Positions 1-7,255 of a DNA stretch of 26,211 nucleotides are shown piece by piece. This DNA comes from a virus. The stretch is from positions 1 to 26,211 of IMG/VR virus record IMGVR_UViG_3300031980_000004. One strand, 5' to 3'. The notes beneath the pieces were generated by a model. It had not been told where the DNA came from. It searched no databases and saw only the letters and a program-made list of their open reading frames with translations. Position numbers and translations under genes: made by a program. Each line of letters starts with the position of its first letter. Positions within the stretch are counted from its first letter, which is position 1.

Positions 1-457
1 GCGCCAGCGTCGCATCCGTCGCGCCGCCCATTACGTCTTTGACGTTGACGCCGCCTTTCACAAGTTCCGTCATTGCGTCCAACGCCTGCTGTGCGCTGAA
101 CTGCGTTGACGACCCCAACTCAAGCGCCTTCGCCTTCACGTCGTCAAACGACAACCCGGCTTTCGTCAGCGAGTCGCCCGCGACTGCTTGGAAGCGGAAG
201 AGCGCGCTCTCGAACGTCGCGGCAACGTCAATGCTGGAGCGCAGTTGATCTCCAAGCGCAGCAATCCCCGCCGCCGCCAGATTGACCGCAGCCGCACCGA
301 TCTGCCGCAGCGCGCCGACCGCCACCTGCTCCAGCGCCCCGAATGCGCCGCGCTGGGCGTCCGCGGCTTGCCCGACGCCGCGGACATTCTGGGCGACGCG
401 CTCCAGCACGCCGCTGGCGGCGTCAACTGCGCTCAGTTTGATGACGACATCGCTCAT
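1..457 (-). CDS. Tail tape measure protein, N-terminal part (runs off window)
   Basis: Minus-strand reading frame open from the ATG at 457 to the window edge, 152 codons visible. It begins MSDVVIKLSAVDAASG and continues with long helical, Ala-rich sequence and the segment QFSAQQALDAMTELVKGG. This is typical of the N-terminal region of TP901-type tape measure proteins, which set tail length and are ejected during infection. The ATG overlaps the TGA that ends the frameshifted chaperone extension (ATGA overlap), exactly where a tape measure gene is expected after a G/GT pair. Family is inferred from sequence style and position; the C-terminal part lies outside the window. Confidence 0.85.
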   Translation of the reverse strand, partial: MSDVVIKLSAVDAASGVLERVAQNVRGVGQAADAQRGAFGALEQVAVGALRQIGAAAVNLAAAGIAALGDQLRSSIDVAATFESALFRFQAVAGDSLTKAGLSFDDVKAKALELGSSTQFSAQQALDAMTELVKGGVNVKDVMGGATDATLA

Positions 458-1109
458 CGCCGTTTCCGTTGATGCGCTGCGACCAGCGCCTGGTGCCGCC
501 GCTCCGCGCGCAGCGCCGCAAGATGCTGCGCGACGCGCCGGAGCGACTGACGATCAAGCGCGTCGGGCGTGCAGTGGTAGATGTCTCTACACAACACCAA
601 TTCTGTGTACGCTGCGGGCAGCGGCGCGAGGTCGAGCAGACCTAACGCCGTCGCCCGCGCTACTCGTTTCCCTCTTCGGCGACGCTGTCAAAAATCTTTT
701 TGAGCAGCAGCGCCGCCGCCGCATACGGTTCGTTGAGAATGTCTTCACCGTAGGCTTTGATCAACAACGTCGCCGCCACCGGCGGGAACGCAATTTTGCG
801 CTCACTCGCGTCGAGAAACTCGTGATACTCGCCGAGGGTGATCTCGCCGACTGCGGGAACCAGCCCCGCCACCCGCGACCGTACCGCCTCGTCCGGCTCG
901 AAAATCTGCGGCAGCACCCGTTCGTACACCGCCTTCAGCGCCCGCAGCGGGAACCGGTCTGCTTGCGTGCCGATTGCTTTGCGCACCAACCGCGCCGCAA
1001 CCGGCGCGTTCAACTCGTTGTTGAGCACGCTCGCGGCGTCGCGGATCGTCAGCGCGTTGCGGTCAACGCGGATCGCTTCAATGTCGTAAATCTCTGCTGG
1101 CTTGTCCAT
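454..1109 (-). CDS. Tail assembly chaperone, -1 frameshift product (gpGT-like)
   Basis: In the zero frame the gene stops at 660-662. Just before this the codons GAG GGA AAC contain G GGA AAC, a canonical X XXY YYZ -1 slippery site. Slipping back one base gives CGA GTA GCG and so on, which stays open for 70 codons to a TGA at 454-456 that overlaps the ATG of the tape measure gene. The predicted fusion is about 218 aa. The extension is helical and strongly Arg/Ala/Leu-rich, ending in QRKRR. In lambda the equivalent gpGT carries the T domain that contacts tail tube protein. I translated the extension by hand and found no stop. Confidence 0.75.
660..1109 (-). CDS. Tail assembly chaperone, short form (gpG-like)
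   Basis: 149 aa; ATG at 1109 preceded by GGAGG with 5-nt spacing. It lies between the tail tube gene and the tape measure gene, the standard position of the lambda gpG-type chaperone that coats the tape measure during tail assembly. The protein is acidic and helical, starts MDKPAEIYDIEAIRVD and ends SVAEEGNE. Its last codons contain a perfect slippery heptamer (666-672 on this strand), so it is also the front part of a longer frameshift product. Function comes from position and the frameshift signal, not from recognised sequence motifs. Confidence 0.75.
   Translation of the reverse strand: MDKPAEIYDIEAIRVDRNALTIRDAASVLNNELNAPVAARLVRKAIGTQADRFPLRALKAVYERVLPQIFEPDEAVRSRVAGLVPAVGEITLGEYHEFLDASERKIAFPPVAATLLIKAYGEDILNEPYAAAALLLKKIFDSVAEEGNE
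666..672 (-). promoter_or_regulatory. -1 programmed ribosomal frameshift slippery site GGGAAAC
   Basis: Minus-strand heptamer GGGAAAC read as G GGA AAC in the chaperone frame, two codons (GAG TAG) before the zero-frame stop. Lambda uses GGGAAAG in the same place. No downstream pseudoknot was modelled. Confidence 0.75.
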
Positions 1110-1121
1110 ATCGTCCTCCGT

Positions 1122-1628
1122 TTATGAGAGATTGGTCGGGTCATTTCCAAGCGTGTACTGTCGCAACGACGGCGTTCGCACCGTCACCATCGCAACATAC
1201 GGTTCCGCGTCGCCCGGATCGAGTGCACTGAGCGTAACGTTGGTGATCACTCCTAACCCCGTCGTTGTCCCGCCGTCGTTGCTGGTTGCGTAGGCGCGCG
1301 CCTGACTGACCAACCCGCGCGGCGACCAGCGGACGGCGAGCGTCGGCGTGGCGCTTTGGAATCGGTCAAATACGGTGTTCGCGGCAGAGTTGGAGGCTTC
1401 GTTGTACAAAAACGTCAGCGTCAGTTCAACCGGTTCGCGTTTACCGACCGTCACCGTCGCGTGGTCGCTTGAACCGCCGACATACGCCTCACCGCTTGGG
1501 CGCGAAAGTTCAACGTCGTCTATTTTGACGGTTGCGTTTGAAACCGCAGTCCACGTCGTTCCGTCGGTCGAAATCTCGACCGCGTAGTTCCCGGCGTACA
1601 GACCAGCAATAACGCCTGAGTGCGACAT
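1122..1628 (-). CDS. Major tail (tube) protein
   Basis: 168 aa; ATG at 1628 after AGGAGG. The sequence is beta-rich with many Thr/Val/Ser residues (GNYAVEISTDGTTWTAVSN; ATVTVGKREPVELTLTFLYN) and little Lys, as in siphoviral tail tube proteins. It lies between the tail-terminator-like gene and the tail chaperone. The phrase AVEISTDGTTW is a common start of phage tube subunits that stack into hexameric rings. Identification rests on composition and gene order; I could not align it. Twelve bases separate it from the chaperone gene, in the same operon. Confidence 0.65.
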   Translation of the reverse strand: MSHSGVIAGLYAGNYAVEISTDGTTWTAVSNATVKIDDVELSRPSGEAYVGGSSDHATVTVGKREPVELTLTFLYNEASNSAANTVFDRFQSATPTLAVRWSPRGLVSQARAYATSNDGGTTTGLGVITNVTLSALDPGDAEPYVAMVTVRTPSLRQYTLGNDPTNLS

Positions 1629-1639
1629 CTCCTGCCCTC

Positions 1640-2101
1640 CTAACTCGACGGCGCGCGGATGAGGTGCGCAAAGCGCGTCGTCATCGCAACGCCCTCATAC
1701 GCCCGCTCGCCGTATCGTACTACGTCCACTATTCCGCTCACATTGAGCAACTGCACGTCGCCGCGCGTCAACCACGCGAAACGCAGTCTCGCAACGTAGT
1801 CTTCGATGTACTCCGCCAGCGCCGTCGCCGTATCCGCCACCCCGCGTCCCATCCCGACATCACGCACCAGCAGCAGATCGTCGATCTCCCACACCGCCCG
1901 CGTTGCGCGCGTGGGGGTGTACACCCCGCCTTCAACCAACCGCAGCCCGCCAAGTGCGGGGATGATCCGCACCGGCAACTGCGCTGCGTCCGACCAGTTC
2001 GGTTGCGTCGATAGTCGCCGGACGGGAACGACGGCGCTGTTGTACTGCACCGCCAGCCCCGCCAGCAACTCGATAACGTCTACAACCGTACTATACGACA
2101 T
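1640..2101 (-). CDS. Tail terminator / neck protein candidate
   Basis: 153 aa starting MSYSTVVDVIELLAGL. I chose the ATG at 2101 over longer upstream starts because the longer N-terminus is an Arg/Cys-rich shadow of the preceding gene. The ATG overlaps the end of the connector gene by 11 bases. The pattern of an N-terminal helix, then a mixed alpha/beta body (LPVRIIPALGGLRLVEGGVY; TRAVWEIDDLLLVRDVG) and a late YEGVAMTTRFAHLI strand, together with its place between connector and tail tube, fits a tail terminator or tail completion protein joining head and tail. Exact family unknown. Confidence 0.5.
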   Translation of the reverse strand: MSYSTVVDVIELLAGLAVQYNSAVVPVRRLSTQPNWSDAAQLPVRIIPALGGLRLVEGGVYTPTRATRAVWEIDDLLLVRDVGMGRGVADTATALAEYIEDYVARLRFAWLTRGDVQLLNVSGIVDVVRYGERAYEGVAMTTRFAHLIRAPSS

Positions 2102-2663
2102 CGCGGTAGCGCTCCAGTATTGCGCGAACGTCATCCGGCAACGCCGACGGCAGCAGCACCAAACCGCCGTCCGCCACCGTCGGGCGATCCGGGTCGTTCG
2201 CCGTCCCCCGCTGTCGGTACATCCACGCCGCCAGACGTATCGTCGCGTGAACAATATCGGCGGGCGGGTTGATGCTGTACCCCCACCGCGCGGTGATCGT
2301 CGCTTGCTGCGACGCGCCGCACCAGCGCCGGTCGCGCCGCGCGAGGACGGTGTACGGCGCGTCGGGCGGGTGCGTGTCGATCTCCGTCGACGGGATCGCC
2401 GCGCCGTCGCCGTCGGTCGCGCTGACCAGTTGCGCGATGTAGACGCCGGACGGCAACAGCAGATAATCCCGCTTCAGCAGCCCGTCCCACAGCATCAATT
2501 CCCGCCCGAACGTCCGAGACGACGCCGCTGGCGCAGCAAACGTTTTGCGCGTCATCTGTTCGATAGCCGCAGTTGCGCGTGTGAGCAGATCGGTCAGAAG
2601 CGCATCGTCTGCGGTTGATGTGACGGCGAGATACGTCTTGAGTTGCGCCAGCGTTGCGTACAC
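2091..2663 (-). CDS. Head-tail connector (gp6/gp15-like adaptor)
   Basis: 190 aa. Start is GTG at 2663 with GAGG 6 nt upstream. The N-terminus MYATLAQLKTYLAVTSTADD followed by LLTDLLTRATAAIEQMTRKTF matches the helical N-terminal signature of HK97 gp6 / SPP1 gp15-type adaptors, which sit under the portal ring. The middle is beta-rich (RELMLWDGLLKRDYLLLPSG) and a late helix follows (IVHATIRLAAWMYRQRG). It starts 8 bases after the stop of the upstream decoration candidate and overlaps the next gene by 11 bases, indicating translational coupling. Confidence 0.75.
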   Translation of the reverse strand: MYATLAQLKTYLAVTSTADDALLTDLLTRATAAIEQMTRKTFAAPAASSRTFGRELMLWDGLLKRDYLLLPSGVYIAQLVSATDGDGAAIPSTEIDTHPPDAPYTVLARRDRRWCGASQQATITARWGYSINPPADIVHATIRLAAWMYRQRGTANDPDRPTVADGGLVLLPSALPDDVRAILERYRDVV

Positions 2664-2671
2664 CGTTTACC

Positions 2672-3085
2672 TCACAGCACGCGCGTCCAGCCGGATGGCA
2701 GCGACGCGGGAACGTCGCGCGCCGGGAACGCGGAAATCTCAATCGCAATCGGAACGGTCGCCGAATCCGTTACATCAACACGCGCAAACAGATGCGACGC
2801 GCGCGCCATCGCTGCATACGCCTCCTCGCCCGATACGAAAATCTCATAGGACGAGTTTGACGCCAGCGTTGCAATTGCCTTATCCGTCAACTCAGTTGCT
2901 CCCGAAGCGGAGTTCGTGGTGTTGACGAACACACGCAGCGCCGCAGTGCCTACCACCGTCCCGGTGTGCGCAACGATCCGCACCGCCTGCGCGTTTGCAA
3001 TACTGATAACCGACGTGTCCGTATCCGCCGTAACGTTCGCGTTGAAGAACCGCAACAGCGGCTGAATGGTCTCCTGAACAAGCAT
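2672..3085 (-). CDS. Capsid-associated structural protein, possible decoration protein
   Basis: 137 aa; ATG at 3085 with AGGAGGAG upstream. Beta-rich, low-Lys sequence with repeated Thr/Ser/Ala/Val segments (NVTADTDTSVISIANAQAV; TGTVVGTAALRVFVNTTN) and no catalytic motif. It follows the major capsid gene and precedes the connector, a common place for decoration or head-fibre proteins. I do not recognise the family; decoration is inferred from position and composition. A palindromic element ends 24 bases before the start codon, so its mRNA leader can carry a stable hairpin. Confidence 0.45.
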   Translation of the reverse strand: MLVQETIQPLLRFFNANVTADTDTSVISIANAQAVRIVAHTGTVVGTAALRVFVNTTNSASGATELTDKAIATLASNSSYEIFVSGEEAYAAMARASHLFARVDVTDSATVPIAIEISAFPARDVPASLPSGWTRVL

Positions 3086-3109
3086 CGTATGCTCCTCCTC
3101 TAGTGCGCC

Positions 3110-3153
3110 GTCACAACACCTGCATCTCTTTTATTTATACAGCGTGTTGTGAC
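3110..3153 (-). repeat. 44-bp palindromic element, copy 1
   Basis: Perfect 10-bp arms GTCACAACAC/GTGTTGTGAC with a 24-nt centre. The core ATAAATAAAAGAGA reads on the minus strand. It ends 24 bases upstream of the ATG at 3085, just before the ribosome binding site. Confidence 0.95.
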
Positions 3154-3191
3154 AGCGCCCGTTTTCTGATCAGCCGTTGTCCTCAACCGCC

Positions 3192-3235
3192 GTCACAACA
3201 CCGCATCTTCTTTTATCTATATGCAGTGTTGTGAC
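3192..3235 (-). repeat. 44-bp palindromic element, copy 2
   Basis: Perfect 10-bp arms; minus-strand core ATAGATAAAAGAAGA. Middle copy of the cluster after the capsid gene. Confidence 0.95.
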
Positions 3236-3286
3236 AGTCCGCCTCACCCAAACGTAGTACTCCTCGCCGCCGGCGTCATCAGCAGC

Positions 3287-3330
3287 GTCACAACACGCGA
3301 TCTTCTTTTATTTCTATAGCGTGTTGTGAC
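3287..3330 (-). repeat. 44-bp palindromic element, copy 3
   Basis: Perfect 10-bp arms; minus-strand core ATAGAAATAAAAGAAGA. It begins 12 bases beyond the stop codon of the capsid gene. As RNA the 10-bp stem has a 24-nt loop and is not followed by a U-tract, so it is not a standard terminator. Confidence 0.95.
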
Positions 3331-3341
3331 GCCCTTGCTTA

Positions 3342-4499
3342 CTACTGCCCGGCTGCGATCTCGACGAACGGGCTGACGGTGTTCGTACCCGCGCCGTCCG
3401 CCAAAATCAGCGGTGCGTTGATGAGCGGCGCGCCGTCGATCCGCACGCCGAACAGCCAGACCGACTGGCGCTTGAGGAACCGCACGTGTTCACTAAACGC
3501 GACACTGAACGACGCGCGCTCCACCATCGCGTAGTACGACAAATCCGCCAGCACCAGCGATCCGGCTTCGGCGACGGCGGGCAAGTGCTCGCTGTACGCG
3601 ATTGGGATACCGGCAAGCGTATCGCCGTACACCAACGACTGCCCGTTGACGGTATAGAGCAGCGTATCGCCCAGCCGCGTCGCCATCAAGCGCGAGCGCC
3701 AGAACGGATGGGCGATCCACACCGCAGTGGCGCTGCCGGGCAGCAGGCGCTGGATCATCGCCAGAACGGTGTCGGTGTCGTTTTCGACCTGCGTGCCGCC
3801 CGTCGCCCGCGTCACGCTGATCGCCGCCGGATGCCCGACGATCCCGCGCGGCTGCCCGACGCCGGTTCCGCGCAGCATCACGCGCGCTCTCAGCACCGCG
3901 TAGGCGCGTCCGAACAGTGTAACAAGCGTGTCTTCCAACGCCTGCGGCGCGTCGGTGATGAGTTCGGTTGACGCTGCAACGTAGGCGTCTGCCGCGTGCG
4001 GGCGGAAGATGCGCTGCTCGAACTTCGGTTCGCTTTCCGCAACGTCTGCGCTCTGCTCACGCCAGACCAGCCGCACGCCGCCTACCAGCGCGCTGCTCTC
4101 GACGTTCGGCGCTTGGTCTTGCTCCAGCGCCGGCAGCGCCAGTTCCGCAGCGTTCGTGCGCAGCATCAACGGACCGCGACCGGCGGCGACGAGTTGATCA
4201 AACAGCATCGGCGCGCCGACCGCGCGGATGCGCTCTTCAAACTGCGTCGGCACCAGAAAGCCGCCGCCCGCGCCGGTGGTCTCGTCCAGCGCCTTCGCGC
4301 TCTTGTAGACCGCGCGCAGTCGCTGAACGTCGTTGGTTGCAACGCACTTCAAGAAGTCGCCGAACGAACCCTCGCCTTCGGCGACGGGTGTTGTCGCCAC
4401 GCCGACGCTCTGCGCCTTCACCGCCGCCGCCACCTCGTCACGCAGCCGCGCGGCGATTTCGGCGGCGAGTTCCGATTGGTTCATCACAATCTCCGTCAT
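3342..4499 (-). CDS. Major capsid protein, HK97 fold
   Basis: 385 aa. After a charged helical N-terminal stretch (residues 1-60, a possible scaffolding delta domain) come the HK97-family hallmarks: GGFLVPTQFEERI, a Pro/Ala-rich segment (AAELALPALEQDQAP), SELITD-like ASTELITDAPQALEDTL, LRGTGVGQPRGIVG and the late GIPIAYSEHLP plus MVERASFSVAFSEH. Length is normal for the family, and the prohead protease lies immediately upstream. The ATG at 4499 follows a GGAGG...GGAG stretch. A second in-frame ATG at 4484 has GGAG 6 nt upstream and could be the true start. The protease probably removes the N-terminal segment. Confidence 0.92.
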   Translation of the reverse strand: MTEIVMNQSELAAEIAARLRDEVAAAVKAQSVGVATTPVAEGEGSFGDFLKCVATNDVQRLRAVYKSAKALDETTGAGGGFLVPTQFEERIRAVGAPMLFDQLVAAGRGPLMLRTNAAELALPALEQDQAPNVESSALVGGVRLVWREQSADVAESEPKFEQRIFRPHAADAYVAASTELITDAPQALEDTLVTLFGRAYAVLRARVMLRGTGVGQPRGIVGHPAAISVTRATGGTQVENDTDTVLAMIQRLLPGSATAVWIAHPFWRSRLMATRLGDTLLYTVNGQSLVYGDTLAGIPIAYSEHLPAVAEAGSLVLADLSYYAMVERASFSVAFSEHVRFLKRQSVWLFGVRIDGAPLINAPLILADGAGTNTVSPFVEIAAGQ

Positions 4500-4514
4500 C
4501 TCCTTACTTCCCTC

Positions 4515-4994
4515 CTACTTGATGACTAACCGATAGACGTTTCGTAGCATTGTGCGCGGCTCTGCGGGCGTCGGCGTAATACTGGCGTCCAAGCCCAAGA
4601 GCCAGCGTTTGATGTGGAGCGCTTTCCCGACCGGCTGGCGCACCACCAAGTGCGCAGCCGTCCCGCTCGACCAGCCCATCTCCGGCGCGATCTGCGCCAA
4701 GTAGCGATACTTCGCATCGAGCAGCCCGCGGATAATTACGCCCTCATCTGTCAGTTCCAGCGCGCCGTAGCCAATCTGGTCTTCGATCAGAATAAGCCCG
4801 CTTTCTGTTTTGACCGGCTGCGCGTGGTTGAGCCAGATCGGGGTTTCGCGCAAGCGCCCGAAATCGGTTTCCCGCGTGAAGAACTCATTTTCGAGGTCGG
4901 TTGCGTCGGGACTGCCGAACACCACCAGCAGCCCTTCAACGTCCCCGCTCTCGACCATCTTCAGCGCCGCGCCGGGCGCGGTCCGCCACTCCAT
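4515..4994 (-). CDS. Prohead maturation protease (U35-like)
   Basis: 159 aa; ATG at 4994 preceded by GGAGG. It carries the pattern of HK97-type prohead serine proteases: an early strand with GLLVVFGSPDATDLENE, the likely catalytic His in WLNHAQP, GYGALELTDEGVIIRGLLD, the likely catalytic Ser in GWSSGTAAH, and the characteristic late segment LLGLDASITPTPAEP (family pattern S-x-x-P-T-P-A). It lies directly upstream of the capsid gene, as usual for this protease, which trims capsid and scaffold during head maturation. The call combines motif pattern and position. Confidence 0.75.
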   Translation of the reverse strand: MEWRTAPGAALKMVESGDVEGLLVVFGSPDATDLENEFFTRETDFGRLRETPIWLNHAQPVKTESGLILIEDQIGYGALELTDEGVIIRGLLDAKYRYLAQIAPEMGWSSGTAAHLVVRQPVGKALHIKRWLLGLDASITPTPAEPRTMLRNVYRLVIK

Positions 4995-4998
4995 CTCC

Positions 4999-5355
4999 TC
5001 ACCTCCCCCTCTCCTTCAGCACCGCAAGCGCTTCCTTCAGCGCCGCTTCCGCCGCGTCGCGCACCGACGCCCAGCGCCCGCGATGGACGCGCGCTTGCGG
5101 CATTCCGTACACGTACCGCGCATAGGACGCGGTGTTCTCGACGATCCGCGACGTTCGCGACAGTTTCTTGATCCTCAACTTCTGCCGCAAGTTCCCCGTT
5201 CGCCGGTAGCGCGATCCGGCAGGCGGGGGCGGATAGATTTGCATCATACCGTGCGCAGCGGTCGCGCCCGCGTCGAGCGCGGCTTCGATCCGCGCCGCAC
5301 GCGGCAGCAGTTTGCGCAATGCGTTATCCAGATCGACAGCAACGCTAACCCGCAT
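4999..5355 (-). CDS. HK97 gp10-like minor structural protein
   Basis: 118 aa from the ATG at 5355 (GGAG 7 nt upstream), which overlaps the portal stop by 11 bases; the longer upstream frame is a shadow of the portal gene. The order YRRTGNLRQKLRIKK, then SYARYVYGMPQARVHRGRW, then an Ala/Leu/Glu-rich C-terminal helix resembles HK97 gp10-type head-tail joining proteins (RTGxL ... YAxxVE...H). In most phages this gene follows the head-tail connectors; here it lies between portal and protease, which is unusual. Confidence 0.55.
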   Translation of the reverse strand: MRVSVAVDLDNALRKLLPRAARIEAALDAGATAAHGMMQIYPPPPAGSRYRRTGNLRQKLRIKKLSRTSRIVENTASYARYVYGMPQARVHRGRWASVRDAAEAALKEALAVLKERGR

Positions 5356-7255
5356 CGATCCGCTCCAGTCTGACGCCGCAGCGACAGCGCGGGTGCGCGG
5401 GCGGTCCGGAACGCCCGCCCCACTCGTCCTCACGCTTGCCGTGCAATGCGCCGCATATCGGGCAGACGCGCTCATCATTCGCGGTCTCCCAAATCATCAC
5501 GTACTCCAGATTATGCTCGGCGCGCATCCCGTCGCGGTACGCCCGCACGCCCGCCGTAGCCGCTTCAGTCGCCGCGGTGATGGCGACGGTCTCGGCGCGC
5601 TTCGCCCCGACGACCGGTTCGATCATCGCAACGAGTTCGGCGCGATCCGCGCCCGGCATCCGTCGCCACGCCGCGACCGCGCGGGCGATGTAGTCGCGCG
5701 TGTACGGATAGAGCAACTCTTCCACCTGGCGGCGCGTCGCTTCCTCAGCCCAATCCGCCAGCAGCGCATCGACGTTGACGGTTACGCCGATCGCTGCGCG
5801 CATCTCGTCTGCGAACAGACGCGCAATCGTCTCGATGTTGCGGCGCATTGCGGGATAGAGCGTCTCGCTGAACATCTGCGCCGTAATCTCGTCTGCGCCG
5901 TCGAGCATAACTTGGCGTAATTGCAGAAACGCGCGCTTGAGGTCGCGGTAGAGTTGCACCTCGTGCGGCAGCAGTTCCGGTTCCGCCTCTTTCTTCAGCG
6001 CCTTCGCTTCAATCTCTTCCGGTTCCGCACTTGCCGCGCCGTTGACGCCCGCCAGCCGCAGCGCCGTTCTTACGTCGAGACCGGCAGCGACCGCCTCGCG
6101 CGCTATCGCCAGCCGGTTGCGCAGACGCAGCAGTTCTTGGTCTGCCGCGTCCTCAACGAACTGCGGCAGATCGAGACGTGCGCGGGCTTCGTTCAGTGTG
6201 AGCACCGGCTGTCCGGTGAGGCGCTGGATCGCTTCCGCCTTCTCCAACTCCTCATTCTGCACGGCGTCGATCCGCGCCTCGTTGCAGCGTAACATCTGAT
6301 TGTACGCCGCGAAGTGCGGTTGCAGCGTCGCCGCGACCTCGCGCGCGCGGGCGAGGATTGTCAGAAGAATGAACGTCTGGTAATCGCGCCGCGCGGTCGC
6401 GTAGTTGCTCGCGCTGCTGAAGACAACCGACATCGGCACTTGAAACGCGGTGAGCATCAGTTCCGCCGCGCGCTGGAGCAGTTCCGGCTGCACTGCGTCG
6501 GAGAGCGTATCCCCCAGCGTGACGGTTTTGATCTCGCTCGACAGCGCGAGGTGCCGGAATGCGTTGCGGATGCCGCTGACGAGTTGGCGCAGCCACTGCT
6601 CAAAGCGCGAACGTTCCGCATCGGTCGGGCGCTGGGCGAACATCCACACCGTCGGGCGCACAGCGCCGCGCTCGAAGTACGCCGTCTGGTACCGTTCGGC
6701 AGCCAGCAGCGCGCGGGCTTGGGTCAGCGCCGTCGTCACCAGCCCGACGCCGGGTTCGACTTCGCTTCTTACAGACGGTTCCCAGAGGTGCAGCAGTTCC
6801 GTCTCCGGCTCTAACCGGATTTCGGTGTTGTTCGCGCGTCGAACAAACCCGACCAGCCCGCGCTTTGCGTCGGTGATCGGGGTGATGGTGCGGGGGTGCA
6901 GACGACGCAACCCAAGCGGCGCGGCGGGATCGCGCAGCAGATACGCCGCGCCGTACAGACACAGATCGATCTCAATTCCGCGAATGAGCGCCGCCAGTCG
7001 CTCTGCGTCGAATGCGACCAGCGTACCGCGCCGGGTGGTAATTTCCCACGGCAGCGACGCGAGAGCGTTCGCCCGCAACGTCACCGCCGTGCGCACCACC
7101 GCGACGCGCTCATACGCCGTCTCGACATCGACCGCGTCGCCGTCGCCGAATACGCCCGTCCACGCAGAGGGCAGAAAATCCTCCAAGTTGAGCGCTTTGA
7201 TGTCGTAGCGCTCAAACGGCGACAACACGAGTTGTGCAGTCGTTCTAGATATCAA
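5345..7255 (-). CDS. Portal protein fused to a MuF-type head morphogenesis domain
   Basis: 636 aa. Residues 1-400 follow the HK97-type portal pattern: VAVVRTAVTLRANALASLPW, a DLCLYGAAYLLRD strand, LEPETELLHLW, and the clip/stem region ELMLTAFQVPMSVVFSSASN. Residues about 430-636 are a helical minor head domain ending in WETANDERVCPICGALHG (589-606) and PPAHPRCRCGVRLERID, the Cys/His signature of MuF-like proteins. Portal forms the DNA entry pore; MuF proteins are minor head components. Start is probably TTG at 7255 with GAGG 6 nt upstream, overlapping the terminase end by 11 bases. Separate portal and MuF genes are more common. Confidence 0.88.
   Translation of the reverse strand: MISRTTAQLVLSPFERYDIKALNLEDFLPSAWTGVFGDGDAVDVETAYERVAVVRTAVTLRANALASLPWEITTRRGTLVAFDAERLAALIRGIEIDLCLYGAAYLLRDPAAPLGLRRLHPRTITPITDAKRGLVGFVRRANNTEIRLEPETELLHLWEPSVRSEVEPGVGLVTTALTQARALLAAERYQTAYFERGAVRPTVWMFAQRPTDAERSRFEQWLRQLVSGIRNAFRHLALSSEIKTVTLGDTLSDAVQPELLQRAAELMLTAFQVPMSVVFSSASNYATARRDYQTFILLTILARAREVAATLQPHFAAYNQMLRCNEARIDAVQNEELEKAEAIQRLTGQPVLTLNEARARLDLPQFVEDAADQELLRLRNRLAIAREAVAAGLDVRTALRLAGVNGAASAEPEEIEAKALKKEAEPELLPHEVQLYRDLKRAFLQLRQVMLDGADEITAQMFSETLYPAMRRNIETIARLFADEMRAAIGVTVNVDALLADWAEEATRRQVEELLYPYTRDYIARAVAAWRRMPGADRAELVAMIEPVVGAKRAETVAITAATEAATAGVRAYRDGMRAEHNLEYVMIWETANDERVCPICGALHGKREDEWGGRSGPPAHPRCRCGVRLERIDAG

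Larger units (their letters stand above)
3086..3341. other. Intergenic region holding three palindromic elements
   Basis: 256 bases without a gene between the major capsid gene and the next structural gene. It holds three 44-bp palindromes (3110-3153, 3192-3235, 3287-3330), all in the same orientation, plus the ribosome binding site of the downstream gene. No convincing promoter was seen. Confidence 0.8.

Noticed and set aside
282-1127. Plus-strand frame of 281 codons
   Set aside because: It is antisense to the chaperone and tape measure genes and shows Arg/Ala-rich shadow composition.
3287-3330. Palindromic elements as ordinary rho-independent terminators
   Set aside because: The loop is 24 nt, the stem is not GC-rich, no U-tract follows and several copies are inside genes that continue through them.
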